Notes: generated from the letters alone by a model not told the origin. A stretch of 14,857 nt of DNA from Prolixibacteraceae bacterium UBA6162 (GCA_002428215.1 DIUI01000125.1:1-14857), one strand, 5' to 3'. Numbered from the stretch's first letter, positions 1 to 7,620 are shown. Made by a program: numbers and translations.

Positions 1-295
1 ACGTCATTCTTTCGAGAAAGTCGTGCACATCTGTATGACCATTTTCAAGAGAAATTATAGTATCGGAAAGGGTTTGCTCATCCCACTTGGAAACCTTTGA
101 AATTCGAAAGCCATGTTTAACCAAAAAAGAAATATTCAACAATTTCCGGAGTTCCGAATCGCTATAATAGCGAATATTGGTATCGGTTCGGGATGGATCG
201 AGCAGGTTGTATCGTTTCTCCCAAATCCGAATGGTATGGGCCTTAATGCCCGAAATTGTCTCCAGGTCTTTTATAGAATATAACCGTTCTTTCAT
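1..295 (-). CDS. MerR-family transcriptional regulator, N-terminal part (partial)
   Basis: The reverse strand reads an open frame from an ATG at 293-295 to the window edge (98 codons, C-terminus missing). The protein opens MKERLYSIKDLETISGIKAH and continues with TIRIWEKRYNLLDPSRT and then NIRYYSDSELRKLLNISFLV. This is the MerR winged helix-turn-helix: recognition segment at about residues 6-30, wing at 31-45, and the YYSDSEL stretch before helix 3. The W-E-x-R-Y form with a PxRT wing is typical of the CarH/LitR/MlrA branch, whose members usually carry a C-terminal cobalamin-binding domain and control light-responsive or carotenoid genes. That domain would lie outside the window, so its presence is inference. 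The gene diverges from yccF across a 271-bp spacer with repeats that could include its operator. MerR family membership is near certain; the ligand is unknown. Confidence 0.9.
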   Translation of the reverse strand, partial: MKERLYSIKDLETISGIKAHTIRIWEKRYNLLDPSRTDTNIRYYSDSELRKLLNISFLVKHGFRISKVSKWDEQTLSDTIISLENGHTDVHDFLERMT

Positions 296-347
296 TATCT
301 ACCGGAGATTTATTTTGAGAATTACAAGAAAATAAGTTTCAAACAAG

Positions 348-452
348 CCCTTTATTGGGATTAACTATGTAAAAAATATCATCGAAATATTACGTGGCTA
401 TCAAAGGAAAACAAATGCGATATGTCCCATTTATTGGGGGATTAAACTATGT
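348..452. repeat. Imperfect direct repeat pair in the merR-yccF spacer
   Basis: Two similar blocks in the same orientation lie at 348-370 (CCCTTTATTGGG, then ATTAACTATGT) and 426-451 (CCCATTTATTGGGGG, then ATTAAACTATG). They differ by small insertions only, and their starts are 78 bp apart. They sit in the divergent spacer, 53-157 bp upstream of the MerR start codon. Repeated motifs next to a MerR-type gene may be binding sites for its product or for another regulator, but no binding is shown by the sequence. The rest of the 296-566 spacer has no convincing gene: a short open frame at 449-694 overlaps yccF out of frame and has no recognisable product. Confidence 0.55.
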
Positions 453-489
453 TTTCAGAGTTTCATCCATGTAACAATACTGTAGGAAT

Positions 490-524
490 TTTGTTTAAAT
501 TTAGCCAATGCCAATTTAAACAAA
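490..524. promoter_or_regulatory. Perfect 12-bp inverted repeat upstream of yccF
   Basis: The left arm TTTGTTTAAATT (490-501) and right arm AATTTAAACAAA (513-524) are exact reverse complements separated by 11 bases. The dyad ends 42 bp before the yccF start codon. It has an A/T-rich stem and no following T tract, so it looks more like a protein-binding site than a terminator. A possible weak -7 box, TACATTTA (537-544, compared with TAnnTTTG), lies just downstream, which would place the dyad across the upstream promoter region. The regulatory role is inference. Confidence 0.5.
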
Positions 525-566
525 TTCATTTCTGCCTACATTTAATATCAACTACAAACAGTTTTT

Positions 567-944
567 ATGCGGTTGGTTGGAAACATTATTTGGTTGCTGT
601 TCGGGGGATTGGTTACTACCATCGAATATGTTGTTGGGGGGTTAATTATGTGCCTCACCGTTGTGGGAATACCATTTGGATTACAAGCCTTTAAACTTGC
701 TTCGTTGGCTCTGTGGCCTTTCAATAAATCAATCCAATATACTGGCCAGGCTCCCGGTTGTCTTTCTACCCTATTTAATCTGTTATGGATTATTGTTGCC
801 GGATTTTGGATTGCAGCTACCCATTTGTTATTTGGGATACTGCTCACCCTGACTTTGGTTGGCATACCATGGGCCAATCAGCATTTTAAATTGATGTCTC
901 TCGCGTTGACCCCATTCGGCAGAACTGTAGTCCGCAAAGCATAG
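567..944 (+). CDS. yccF: YccF domain-containing inner membrane protein
   Basis: This 125-residue hydrophobic protein has the internal duplication of the YccF family (formerly DUF307). The first half (about residues 1-55) holds NIIWLLFGG and GIPFGLQAFKLASLALWPF; the second half (about 66-118) holds NLLWIIVAGFW and GIPWANQHFKLMSLALTPFGR. The repeated GIP(F/W)xxQxFKLxSLAL(W/T)PF signature makes the assignment strong, and the length is normal for the family. Each half supplies membrane segments, so it is an integral inner membrane protein. The family has no well-established biochemical role. The ATG at 567 starts directly with MRLVGNIIW, the usual N-terminus. The gene is divergent from a MerR regulator and convergent with the ostA-like gene, whose stop codon lies 10 bp away; no terminator is visible between them. 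Confidence 0.93.
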   Translation: MRLVGNIIWLLFGGLVTTIEYVVGGLIMCLTVVGIPFGLQAFKLASLALWPFNKSIQYTGQAPGCLSTLFNLLWIIVAGFWIAATHLLFGILLTLTLVGIPWANQHFKLMSLALTPFGRTVVRKA

Positions 945-954
945 CAGTGGCGGT

Positions 955-2475
955 CTAGTTCCTCCGATAGATGTCGTACCTCGAAACTGGCCTTAGCTGC
1001 TCTTTCCAATCGAAACCCGGCAAACGCCGCTCTTCCTCCAGCAATTCAGGAAGAGGGGTAAGCTTACCTTCAGGCATGGATAAAAACTTTATGTTGTGAA
1101 TCTTTCCCGACTGAAAGTTCAGCATAAGTTTACTGCTCTCTGCCCGGTTAAGGCCTATGGTTTCGCCTGCATCGGTTAAGTAATAAATTGTCTGTCCACT
1201 CCCATCAACCTCAATGGTTCGAAGGCTATTTTCCTCAAGATAGCCGACCATATTTTTACCTTTTACCTGATCGAACATAATTGAATCCTGTCGGGATATT
1301 ATAAAGGCATTGTTGTTTAAATGAAGCTCATCGGGTGCATCAGTGCGACTTCTTATTTCAATGTAATCGGCGGCCAACTGATGCCGGTCTGACCACAAAA
1401 CCGGTTGTCCAAACATTTGGACAGTAGAATCTCTGGAAAAGTAGATGAGTGAATCACTCTTTCCCTGAATATCGTGACGGTAAAATCTAACATTGTGGTA
1501 AGCGATAATAATCTTATCGTCGGCAAGGGTATCTGGCAGGGTCATAAGGATGTCGGCATGCAGGAAAAGTGAGTCCTGTTTACTGATCAAAATCAGCAAG
1601 GCAGAGTCAGTAATATGAGCCATCTCTCTCTCCTGATCGAACCAGGCATTGTGGCCCCGTACCACGATATTATTTTCTAAATCAACAATTTCGACATTGC
1701 CAACCGCAGTGCCATATCCCGATTCCCGGTTATAATTGACAGTATCACCTTTCAGTTGCTGTGTATCGCTAAAAACGTGAGGATTTTTATACAGCCGGGC
1801 CTGTCCGAGGTTAGTATCGTACCACCCCGATTCGGCATAAATAATGTTCACAGAGTCCTTGATGGTGGTGGATCCGTATATATGAAAGATGCCTTTTTCG
1901 GTATCGTAGCGCACTGTATCGCTAAGCAAGATATAGTCATTATTGGTCCCCTCAACCTGTTGATAAAACCATATGATGTCATCATTTACAAGGTATCGGC
2001 CAATCTTACTTTTAAGCACGTTAAGGCTATCTTCAATTCGTCCATACCGGATGTAGTATCCAATGTTATTCTCAAGATCATAATCAAGGGTATCGGTATA
2101 CAGTGTGGTTTTCTTGTTTACCAATCGTACATTTCCCATAGCACGGGCATGTCCGGCATCTCCATCGTACCTGATGGTTCGTGCATAAAGATTTAAAGTG
2201 TCGTTTTGATTTATCCTGACATTACCAAAAGCATCAACTCTGTTGGTACCGGTGTAGGTATAGGCACTGTCGCAATACAGCAAAATATCGTTGTGGCGTA
2301 TACGAACATTCCCAAGCAGTCGTTGTGCGTTCGATACAATCTGCTCGTTGGTAGCAAGCCGATCGGCCTGTTCAATATCAATTCTTTTTTTCTCCTGAGC
2401 ATTGCTGTGCAGGTGAAAAAAGAGCAGCCAGAAGACAAATGGTATAAAACGAATATTCCTGCCCCTATGCAGCAT
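955..2475 (-). CDS. OstA-like protein (LptA/LptD family), probable LPS transport or outer-membrane biogenesis factor
   Basis: This 506-residue protein begins with a basic N-terminus and a hydrophobic stretch (residues about 9-22, FRFIPFVFWLLFF-like) ending near SNAQ, so it is probably exported with cleavage around residue 27. The mature part is rich in beta strands and has recurring OstA/LptA-type units: GNVRIRHND (55), GNVRINQND (84), GNVRLVNKK (114) and GNVEIVD (259), interspersed with D-x-x-x-Y units. OstA-like domains form a beta-jellyroll that binds lipid A-containing LPS in the periplasm. There is no long C-terminal barrel like that of full LptD, so it is an LptA-like or bridge protein rather than the translocon itself; its exact role is inference. 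Its ATG directly follows the TAG of the MoxR gene (no gap), which indicates translational coupling and last position in the foldase operon. Confidence 0.85.
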   Translation of the reverse strand: MLHRGRNIRFIPFVFWLLFFHLHSNAQEKKRIDIEQADRLATNEQIVSNAQRLLGNVRIRHNDILLYCDSAYTYTGTNRVDAFGNVRINQNDTLNLYARTIRYDGDAGHARAMGNVRLVNKKTTLYTDTLDYDLENNIGYYIRYGRIEDSLNVLKSKIGRYLVNDDIIWFYQQVEGTNNDYILLSDTVRYDTEKGIFHIYGSTTIKDSVNIIYAESGWYDTNLGQARLYKNPHVFSDTQQLKGDTVNYNRESGYGTAVGNVEIVDLENNIVVRGHNAWFDQEREMAHITDSALLILISKQDSLFLHADILMTLPDTLADDKIIIAYHNVRFYRHDIQGKSDSLIYFSRDSTVQMFGQPVLWSDRHQLAADYIEIRSRTDAPDELHLNNNAFIISRQDSIMFDQVKGKNMVGYLEENSLRTIEVDGSGQTIYYLTDAGETIGLNRAESSKLMLNFQSGKIHNIKFLSMPEGKLTPLPELLEEERRLPGFDWKEQLRPVSRYDIYRRN

Positions 2476-3447
2476 CTATAGAAGTTTTAGGATGATCTCA
2501 TCGACACTGATATTTTCTGCCTCGGCTTTATAGTTTTTTATGATCCGATGGCGCAAGATTGCAGCAGCGACCGACTGAACGTCTTCGATATCGGGCGAAT
2601 ATTTTCCATGCAACGCCGCATGGGTTTTGGCACCCAAAACCAGATATTGCGAAGCCCGCGGACCTGCCCCCCATTTAAGGTATTTATTGGTTATCTCGGC
2701 AGCATGTTCGGTATTAGGACGTGTTTTGGCGGCAAGCTTCACCGCATATTGAACAACATTGTCATTAATGGGAATTTTCCGTATTAACTGCTGAAAAAAC
2801 TCGATTTCAGCTCCTGAGATAACAGGTTTGAGCTCTATATGCTGATTGGAAGTGGTCTGCTTTACAATGTTAAGCTCATCCTGGAATGCAGGATAGTCGA
2901 GCCATACAGAAAACATAAAACGATCGAGCTGTGCTTCTGGCAGAGGGTAAGTACCCTCTTGTTCAATCGGATTTTGGGTAGCTAGTACAAAAAAAGGCGA
3001 TTCGAGTTCAAAATGCTGGCCGGCAGCGGTTATAGCCCGCTCCTGCATTGCTTCGAGCAGGGCCGATTGGGTTTTTGGCGGGGTCCGGTTTATCTCATCT
3101 GCCAGCAGAATATTGGCAAAAATAGGACCCTGAACAAATTTAAATTGCCGGTCGCGGTCAAGAATTTCAGTGCCGATAATATCGGAAGGCATTAGGTCTG
3201 GCGTAAACTGAATTCGGTTATACCTGAGCCCAAGCACTTTAGAAATAGTAGTAACCATAAGTGTTTTGGCCAACCCAGGCACCCCAATCAACAGGCAATG
3301 ACCCCGGCTAAACAAGGTATTCAATACTTGAGTAACCACCTGATCCTGACCATATATAACCCGGGTAATCTCCTTAAGCAGCAGCTCATACTTCTCTTTC
3401 AGGGCGTCGAGCGCCTCAACATCGTCGCGGTAATTTTGCAGCGTCAT
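2476..3447 (-). CDS. MoxR-family AAA+ ATPase
   Basis: This 323-residue AAA+ protein has a Walker A motif GVPGLAKT (residues 55-62, with the Ala-Lys-Thr form common in MoxR proteins), Walker B ILLADE (113-118) followed by INRTPPKTQSALLEAMQE, a sensor-1 segment ATQNP (156-160), and the EGTYPLPEAQLDRF stretch (164-177) with its arginine. This is the classic MoxR signature and length. MoxR ATPases act as chaperones that help insert cofactors or assemble complexes, normally with partner proteins carrying von Willebrand A or DUF58 domains. No such partner is in the window. The gene lies 18 bp after surA and directly abuts ostA, so it is co-transcribed with outer-membrane biogenesis genes. The family is certain; the client is unknown. 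Confidence 0.95.
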   Translation of the reverse strand: MTLQNYRDDVEALDALKEKYELLLKEITRVIYGQDQVVTQVLNTLFSRGHCLLIGVPGLAKTLMVTTISKVLGLRYNRIQFTPDLMPSDIIGTEILDRDRQFKFVQGPIFANILLADEINRTPPKTQSALLEAMQERAITAAGQHFELESPFFVLATQNPIEQEGTYPLPEAQLDRFMFSVWLDYPAFQDELNIVKQTTSNQHIELKPVISGAEIEFFQQLIRKIPINDNVVQYAVKLAAKTRPNTEHAAEITNKYLKWGAGPRASQYLVLGAKTHAALHGKYSPDIEDVQSVAAAILRHRIIKNYKAEAENISVDEIILKLL

Positions 3448-3465
3448 TAAAAATTGTCTATTCAG

Positions 3466-4821
3466 TTACTTAATCCAGTTTTGGAACTGGTAATTACAGT
3501 TTGCATAGGTATTATCGATTCGGATATAGGTTCCAGCCTGGCGTTTTGCGATCCACGCCTCCAATACCTCTTGCTTTTTCTTGTTCAGGTACATTTCGGC
3601 AAGCAACTGATAATCTGATTGCAGGTTTGCCTTATGACCATTGGTTTTATTGATTAACCGAATAACTTTATAGACAGTTTGGCGGGTAGCAGGATCAATG
3701 GTTTGAAAAGGTTCCGAAATCTCATTGATGTTCATAGAGGTGATTATCTTGCTGATGTCGGGATCAAGTTCCCCTAAGCTAAACCTTGAAGAAAGGTTCT
3801 GGGGATTTAGCACCAATCCTCCATTGTTGCGTGTACTTTTATCCTGGGAGAACATCATTGCTGACTGCTCAAAAGTGATTTCAGCCCTTCGTATTATATT
3901 TGAAAGGCTATCGAGCCTCAGTTTTGCATGTTCCAAGGCTTCGGGTGCAATTTTAGGACGCATAAGGATATGCCGTGTATTGATCCGCTCTCCTTTACGG
4001 TCGATCAGTTGTATAATATGATATCCAAAGTCACTTTTCACCACGTTTGATACGCGATCGTCGCGCAGGTTAAAAGCTGCAGCAGCATATGCAGGGTCGA
4101 GCTGAGCTCTTCCCAGATATCCTATTTCGCCACCAAAGCGCGACTCGGGAGCCTCAGAATAAAGCACTGCAAGCGTTGCAAAACTGGAACCTTCCTCCAC
4201 CCTACGCTTTAAATCGCGCAATTGGGCTTTTACACGGTTGTCCTCTTCTATATCGATGTCTGGAACAAGTGTGATCTGCTGATATTCGAACTGAGGTGGA
4301 ATAAAGGGAATTTCATCGTCTTTAAGATGACGGTAAAAATAGCGCACTTCGGAAGGGGTAACCGTAACATTCTCAACAATCTTACCCTGCATCTGATTGC
4401 TGAGCAGCTGATTTCGAATAACGTCGCGCAATTCAGCCTTCAACTGTGGAATCGACTTTTTGAAGTAATTTTCTACCTCCCGCTCCGAACCAAAATGGGC
4501 AATAAATTGCTGCAAGCGTCCATCCATTTGCTGGTTAATCTGGTTGTCGGTAACCACAATGTTGGTATCGAGCAACGCTTCTGCAACCAGCAATTTGTCA
4601 ACCAAAAATGACTCCAGTATCTCACATTTCATATCACCGTCGGTGACAATCCCCTGCGCCTGCTGCTGAATAAACATCTCCTCAACCTCAGATTTAAGAA
4701 CAATATTGTTGCCCACTACCGCAATAATCTGATCTACAACTTTGTCTTGCCCGATTGCCGGAATGCTTGCTACGAGAACAAACAACCACACCAAAGCAAT
4801 CAGCCGATTATTAATCTTCAT
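3466..4821 (-). CDS. surA: SurA-like periplasmic peptidyl-prolyl cis-trans isomerase / chaperone
   Basis: From the ATG at 4821 the protein has 451 residues: a signal peptide (MKINNRLIAL then VWLFVLVASIPAIGQ, about 1-25), a SurA N-terminal chaperone region beginning VVDQIIAVVGNNIVLKSEVE (28-47), then two parvulin domains. The first (about 178-274) runs from FEYQQITLV through GGEIGYLGRAQLDPAYAAAAF to FGYHIIQLID; the second (about 280-390) starts INTRHILM and contains NNGGLV. This order is that of SurA, which escorts unfolded outer-membrane proteins across the periplasm. Start choice: an ATG at 4839 is also in frame (adding MNMKSL), but it overlaps the upstream gene by 29 bp instead of 11 and adds nothing to the signal peptide. 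The gene overlaps the upstream lipoprotein gene and precedes moxR by 18 bp. Gene symbol by homology and domain order. Confidence 0.9.
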   Translation of the reverse strand: MKINNRLIALVWLFVLVASIPAIGQDKVVDQIIAVVGNNIVLKSEVEEMFIQQQAQGIVTDGDMKCEILESFLVDKLLVAEALLDTNIVVTDNQINQQMDGRLQQFIAHFGSEREVENYFKKSIPQLKAELRDVIRNQLLSNQMQGKIVENVTVTPSEVRYFYRHLKDDEIPFIPPQFEYQQITLVPDIDIEEDNRVKAQLRDLKRRVEEGSSFATLAVLYSEAPESRFGGEIGYLGRAQLDPAYAAAAFNLRDDRVSNVVKSDFGYHIIQLIDRKGERINTRHILMRPKIAPEALEHAKLRLDSLSNIIRRAEITFEQSAMMFSQDKSTRNNGGLVLNPQNLSSRFSLGELDPDISKIITSMNINEISEPFQTIDPATRQTVYKVIRLINKTNGHKANLQSDYQLLAEMYLNKKKQEVLEAWIAKRQAGTYIRIDNTYANCNYQFQNWIK

Positions 4822-5683
4822 TAGACTCTTCATATTCATACAATTTAAACTTGTTGTTCCGCACGCCCTCTAAATAGACGTCGTCTTCCACTTTTTTAAG
4901 GAATTCGATTCTGCGACGATTTACAATTATATTTTTTATTTGCGATTCGGCATATTCCATTGGCGCCACCGAGTTGGCTGGCTGATGGTCAATTATCCGC
5001 AAAAGATAGTAAAAATCCTGATCGCGGTGCTCTATCATTGCATTTGGGTATATACTTCGGTCTTCACTGCCTGTCCAGTCGGTCAAGCGCAGCAAAAAAG
5101 GTTCCAGATCCACCCAATCATCGGAATAAATATCGCAAACCACGGCGTAGCGTAAACAAAATTCCCGTAGTTCGGCTAGGTTGGCATCGTTAATTTGCTC
5201 ACAAAAGACCTTAACCTGTTCAGGTCTTGACACTTCCAGGGGGATTTGAATAAACAGAGCCTTAACGATGCTTTTATTCAATACAAAATTATCCTTGTTC
5301 TCATTGTAATAAGTCTGCAATTCGCGGGTTCCAACAATCGTATCGAGGCGCTGCAGCATCAATTCCATCTTGTAGCGATATATAATCATCGAATTGCGAT
5401 AGTCTTTAAGCTCCTTGGTGAAATCCTTGAGCGAAGAAGGCAAATTTTCTTCGGCCTTTTTAATCAAAAGCTCATTTCGAATCCATTTGCTGATGTAATC
5501 TTCTGCCATCATAACGCTATCCTCATAGCCAAGCCCCGAAGGGAGGACGCTCTGAAGATCGGCCAGGTATAGTACCTGATCGCCAACCTTGGCCAAAGGT
5601 GTTCCGTCGACCGGGCGATCAAACAGGCAGGCATTAAATGTTAGCCCAACCCCCAGTAGAATGAATCCAAAAGCTTTCAGCAT
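4811..5683 (-). CDS. Putative lipoprotein related to SurA/PrsA foldases, no clear parvulin domain
   Basis: This 290-residue protein starts MLKAFGFILLGVGLTFNACL, a short signal sequence with a lipobox-like end (T-F-N-A-C, Cys19), suggesting a lipoprotein; the Phe and Asn before Ala-Cys are loose matches to the consensus. Next comes a SurA/PrsA N-terminal-like region: LAKVGDQVLYLADLQSVLP (about 30-48) and helical stretches with YISKWIRNELLIKKAEENL. Where a parvulin domain would follow there is VKALFIQIPLEV and later FYYLLRIID, which resemble the first and last strands of a parvulin fold, but the central GGxLG...F segment is absent. It is probably a degenerate, non-catalytic isomerase relative acting as a periplasmic chaperone. 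It lies 5 bp after the 643-residue foldase and overlaps surA. The relationship is inferred from context and partial motifs. Confidence 0.75.
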   Translation of the reverse strand: MLKAFGFILLGVGLTFNACLFDRPVDGTPLAKVGDQVLYLADLQSVLPSGLGYEDSVMMAEDYISKWIRNELLIKKAEENLPSSLKDFTKELKDYRNSMIIYRYKMELMLQRLDTIVGTRELQTYYNENKDNFVLNKSIVKALFIQIPLEVSRPEQVKVFCEQINDANLAELREFCLRYAVVCDIYSDDWVDLEPFLLRLTDWTGSEDRSIYPNAMIEHRDQDFYYLLRIIDHQPANSVAPMEYAESQIKNIIVNRRRIEFLKKVEDDVYLEGVRNNKFKLYEYEESNED

Positions 5684-5688
5684 CGTTT

Positions 5689-7620
5689 TTATAACCTTCT
5701 AAGTGCCCGTTTGTTTATAACAACAGGATATTTGCTTCGCAGCATTTGCAACCACTGCTCTTCGAGAGATTGCTGATAGTCTGCCAGATGAAAGCCTCTT
5801 GCCTCGTCCAGAGATTTTGGCATTGGAGGCAAACGAGTTCCCCAGACCAGATCGGTAGCTTCGTTCCAACCTTCCAGGAGTGCTCCATTCCAAATCACAT
5901 AATCAACCGCTGCATGGTCGCCTCTTTGCCAGATTGCACGAACGACTTCCAGATCCCCGGCAGTCAAACCAAGTGCATTTTCCAGATTTTCGATCAGAAC
6001 TCCCTGATCGAGAGCCTCAAGGACTCTGTCTTTCATTTCTCTGTTTGTGCATTGTACAACGACACCTTCAAAACGTTCGTCCCACAAATAGCGGGCTTTG
6101 TTGTTCTCGTAAAAGCGTTCCAAGCCCAATGTATCGATTACCGCAGGCTGCCATAAAACCCTCTCCATTACATCAAAGAGAAGAATTCCATCGTGATATT
6201 CCTGATACAAAGACCGAAAGGATGGATACTTCTCTTCAAGTTGTACATCTTCTCTGGCAAGTATCTGGCTCTCTTCCCAGTTCCGGTAATGCCTGTGGAG
6301 ATCATCGGCCGACAATGACCTGTCTCCTGACTGACTTTCAAGTAGATCGCTAAGCCAGCTCTGAGAATCAAAAACGATGCCAGATAGCGAAAAGAGTGAC
6401 TTCCGCTCCAGCTGTCGCCAATCGTCCTGGCTACCTAGTAGCTTCATCAAATCCATCAACTGCTCGATGATTTTCTCCAGGGATTCGGGAAACGCCTGAT
6501 AACCATTCTCAAGCTTTAATCGCTGAATAAAGCCTGACCGCCCGGAAGCCAATCGTTCGGGATCCCTTTTAATCCTGTTTATAAGTTCCGGCCGTATTTC
6601 ATCCAATGAAGGAATTGGCTTAAGATCGATCCGCTTCAAAATATGGAATCCATATTCTGTCTCCAGTGGTTTAGAAATATCGCCGTTGGAAGCCAGTGCA
6701 AATGCCGGATCGGAGAAGGAAGGGATCATTATGCTCCGTCCAAAATAAGGCAGTTCACCACCATTTACTGCACTTCGATCGTCTTCAGAGTTCTCCCGTG
6801 CGAGACGCGAAAAATCCTCTCCTGCAGTGGACAAGAGGTACAAACTATCGATTTGCCTGCGGATATATGCTTTTTGAGCAGAATTCATGTCGGGAGGAAA
6901 ACGCTTCATAATGTGGGCAACCTTAATTTCGCCCATGGCCTCACGGGTTTCGTTCACCTTCAGAAGGTGGTAGCCAAAGCGCGTTCTAATGGGCGATGAA
7001 ACTCTGCCTGCCGGCGTGTTGTAGGCAGCATCCTCGAACGGGCTCACCATCTGAAAAGCAGTAAACCAACCCAGTGAGCCGCTATTGACAGCTACTGAAG
7101 GATCTTGCGAATATCTGCGGGCTGCCTCAGGAAAATCGAGCCCTGAAGCAATTTCATCTGCAATCCGGTTAATTTCAAGCCAGGCTTTCAAGGTGTCGGC
7201 AGGCGTGGCTTGTTCCGGTAGGGCAATGAGCAGGTGACTTGCATTAATATCGTTCAATAATCTACGGTATGTATCTTCTACAAGTTGATTCTCGTACGAG
7301 AGGTCGGTAAGATAAGGTGCTGCCAGATCCGCACGGTATCCGGCCAATTCACGACGAAATGAGGAGAGTGTATCCAGACCCAGGGATTGAGCCTCAAGTA
7401 CTTTAAGTTTAAAATTGAAATAGAGCTGAAGATATTCCGAAGGAGATTTGCGCTCTGAAAGATCGGTGATGTTTCCGTTGTTTCGTTCGTAGGCAAGTTT
7501 AAAATCCTCTGTATATACCTTCAATGGACCAATTGTGGCCAGAACCTCCGGACTTCTCTGGGTATATCCCGGCAATACCAGAAGTAACATCCAGAGAGCA
7601 AAAATTAGGGTTTTAATCAT
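5689..7620 (-). CDS. Periplasmic foldase with two parvulin-type peptidyl-prolyl isomerase domains
   Basis: This 643-residue protein has a signal peptide (MIKTLIFALWMLLLVLPGYT, cleavage near residue 20), an N-terminal chaperone-like region (about 25-120) and two parvulin domains. Domain 1 (about 126-222) runs from INASHLLI through GSLGWFTAFQMVSPFEDAAY to FGYHLLKV. Domain 2 (about 232-331) runs from IKVAHIMKRF through NGGELPYFGRSIMIPSFSDPA to YGFHILKRI. After residue 340 about 300 residues match no domain I recognise; they are rich in charged helices and look like a second chaperone module. The likely role is folding of exported and outer-membrane proteins, together with the two following genes. 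It sits 73 bp downstream of guaB with no clear -7 box in the gap, so transcription may come from guaB. Its overall layout is PrsA/SurA-like, but it is not a plain orthologue of either. Confidence 0.88.
   Translation of the reverse strand: MIKTLIFALWMLLLVLPGYTQRSPEVLATIGPLKVYTEDFKLAYERNNGNITDLSERKSPSEYLQLYFNFKLKVLEAQSLGLDTLSSFRRELAGYRADLAAPYLTDLSYENQLVEDTYRRLLNDINASHLLIALPEQATPADTLKAWLEINRIADEIASGLDFPEAARRYSQDPSVAVNSGSLGWFTAFQMVSPFEDAAYNTPAGRVSSPIRTRFGYHLLKVNETREAMGEIKVAHIMKRFPPDMNSAQKAYIRRQIDSLYLLSTAGEDFSRLARENSEDDRSAVNGGELPYFGRSIMIPSFSDPAFALASNGDISKPLETEYGFHILKRIDLKPIPSLDEIRPELINRIKRDPERLASGRSGFIQRLKLENGYQAFPESLEKIIEQLMDLMKLLGSQDDWRQLERKSLFSLSGIVFDSQSWLSDLLESQSGDRSLSADDLHRHYRNWEESQILAREDVQLEEKYPSFRSLYQEYHDGILLFDVMERVLWQPAVIDTLGLERFYENNKARYLWDERFEGVVVQCTNREMKDRVLEALDQGVLIENLENALGLTAGDLEVVRAIWQRGDHAAVDYVIWNGALLEGWNEATDLVWGTRLPPMPKSLDEARGFHLADYQQSLEEQWLQMLRSKYPVVINKRALRRL

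Noticed and set aside
449..694. 81-codon open frame on the plus strand overlapping the start of yccF
   Set aside because: It overlaps yccF in another frame, shows no recognisable motif and begins in the repeat-rich spacer; yccF is clearly the real gene.
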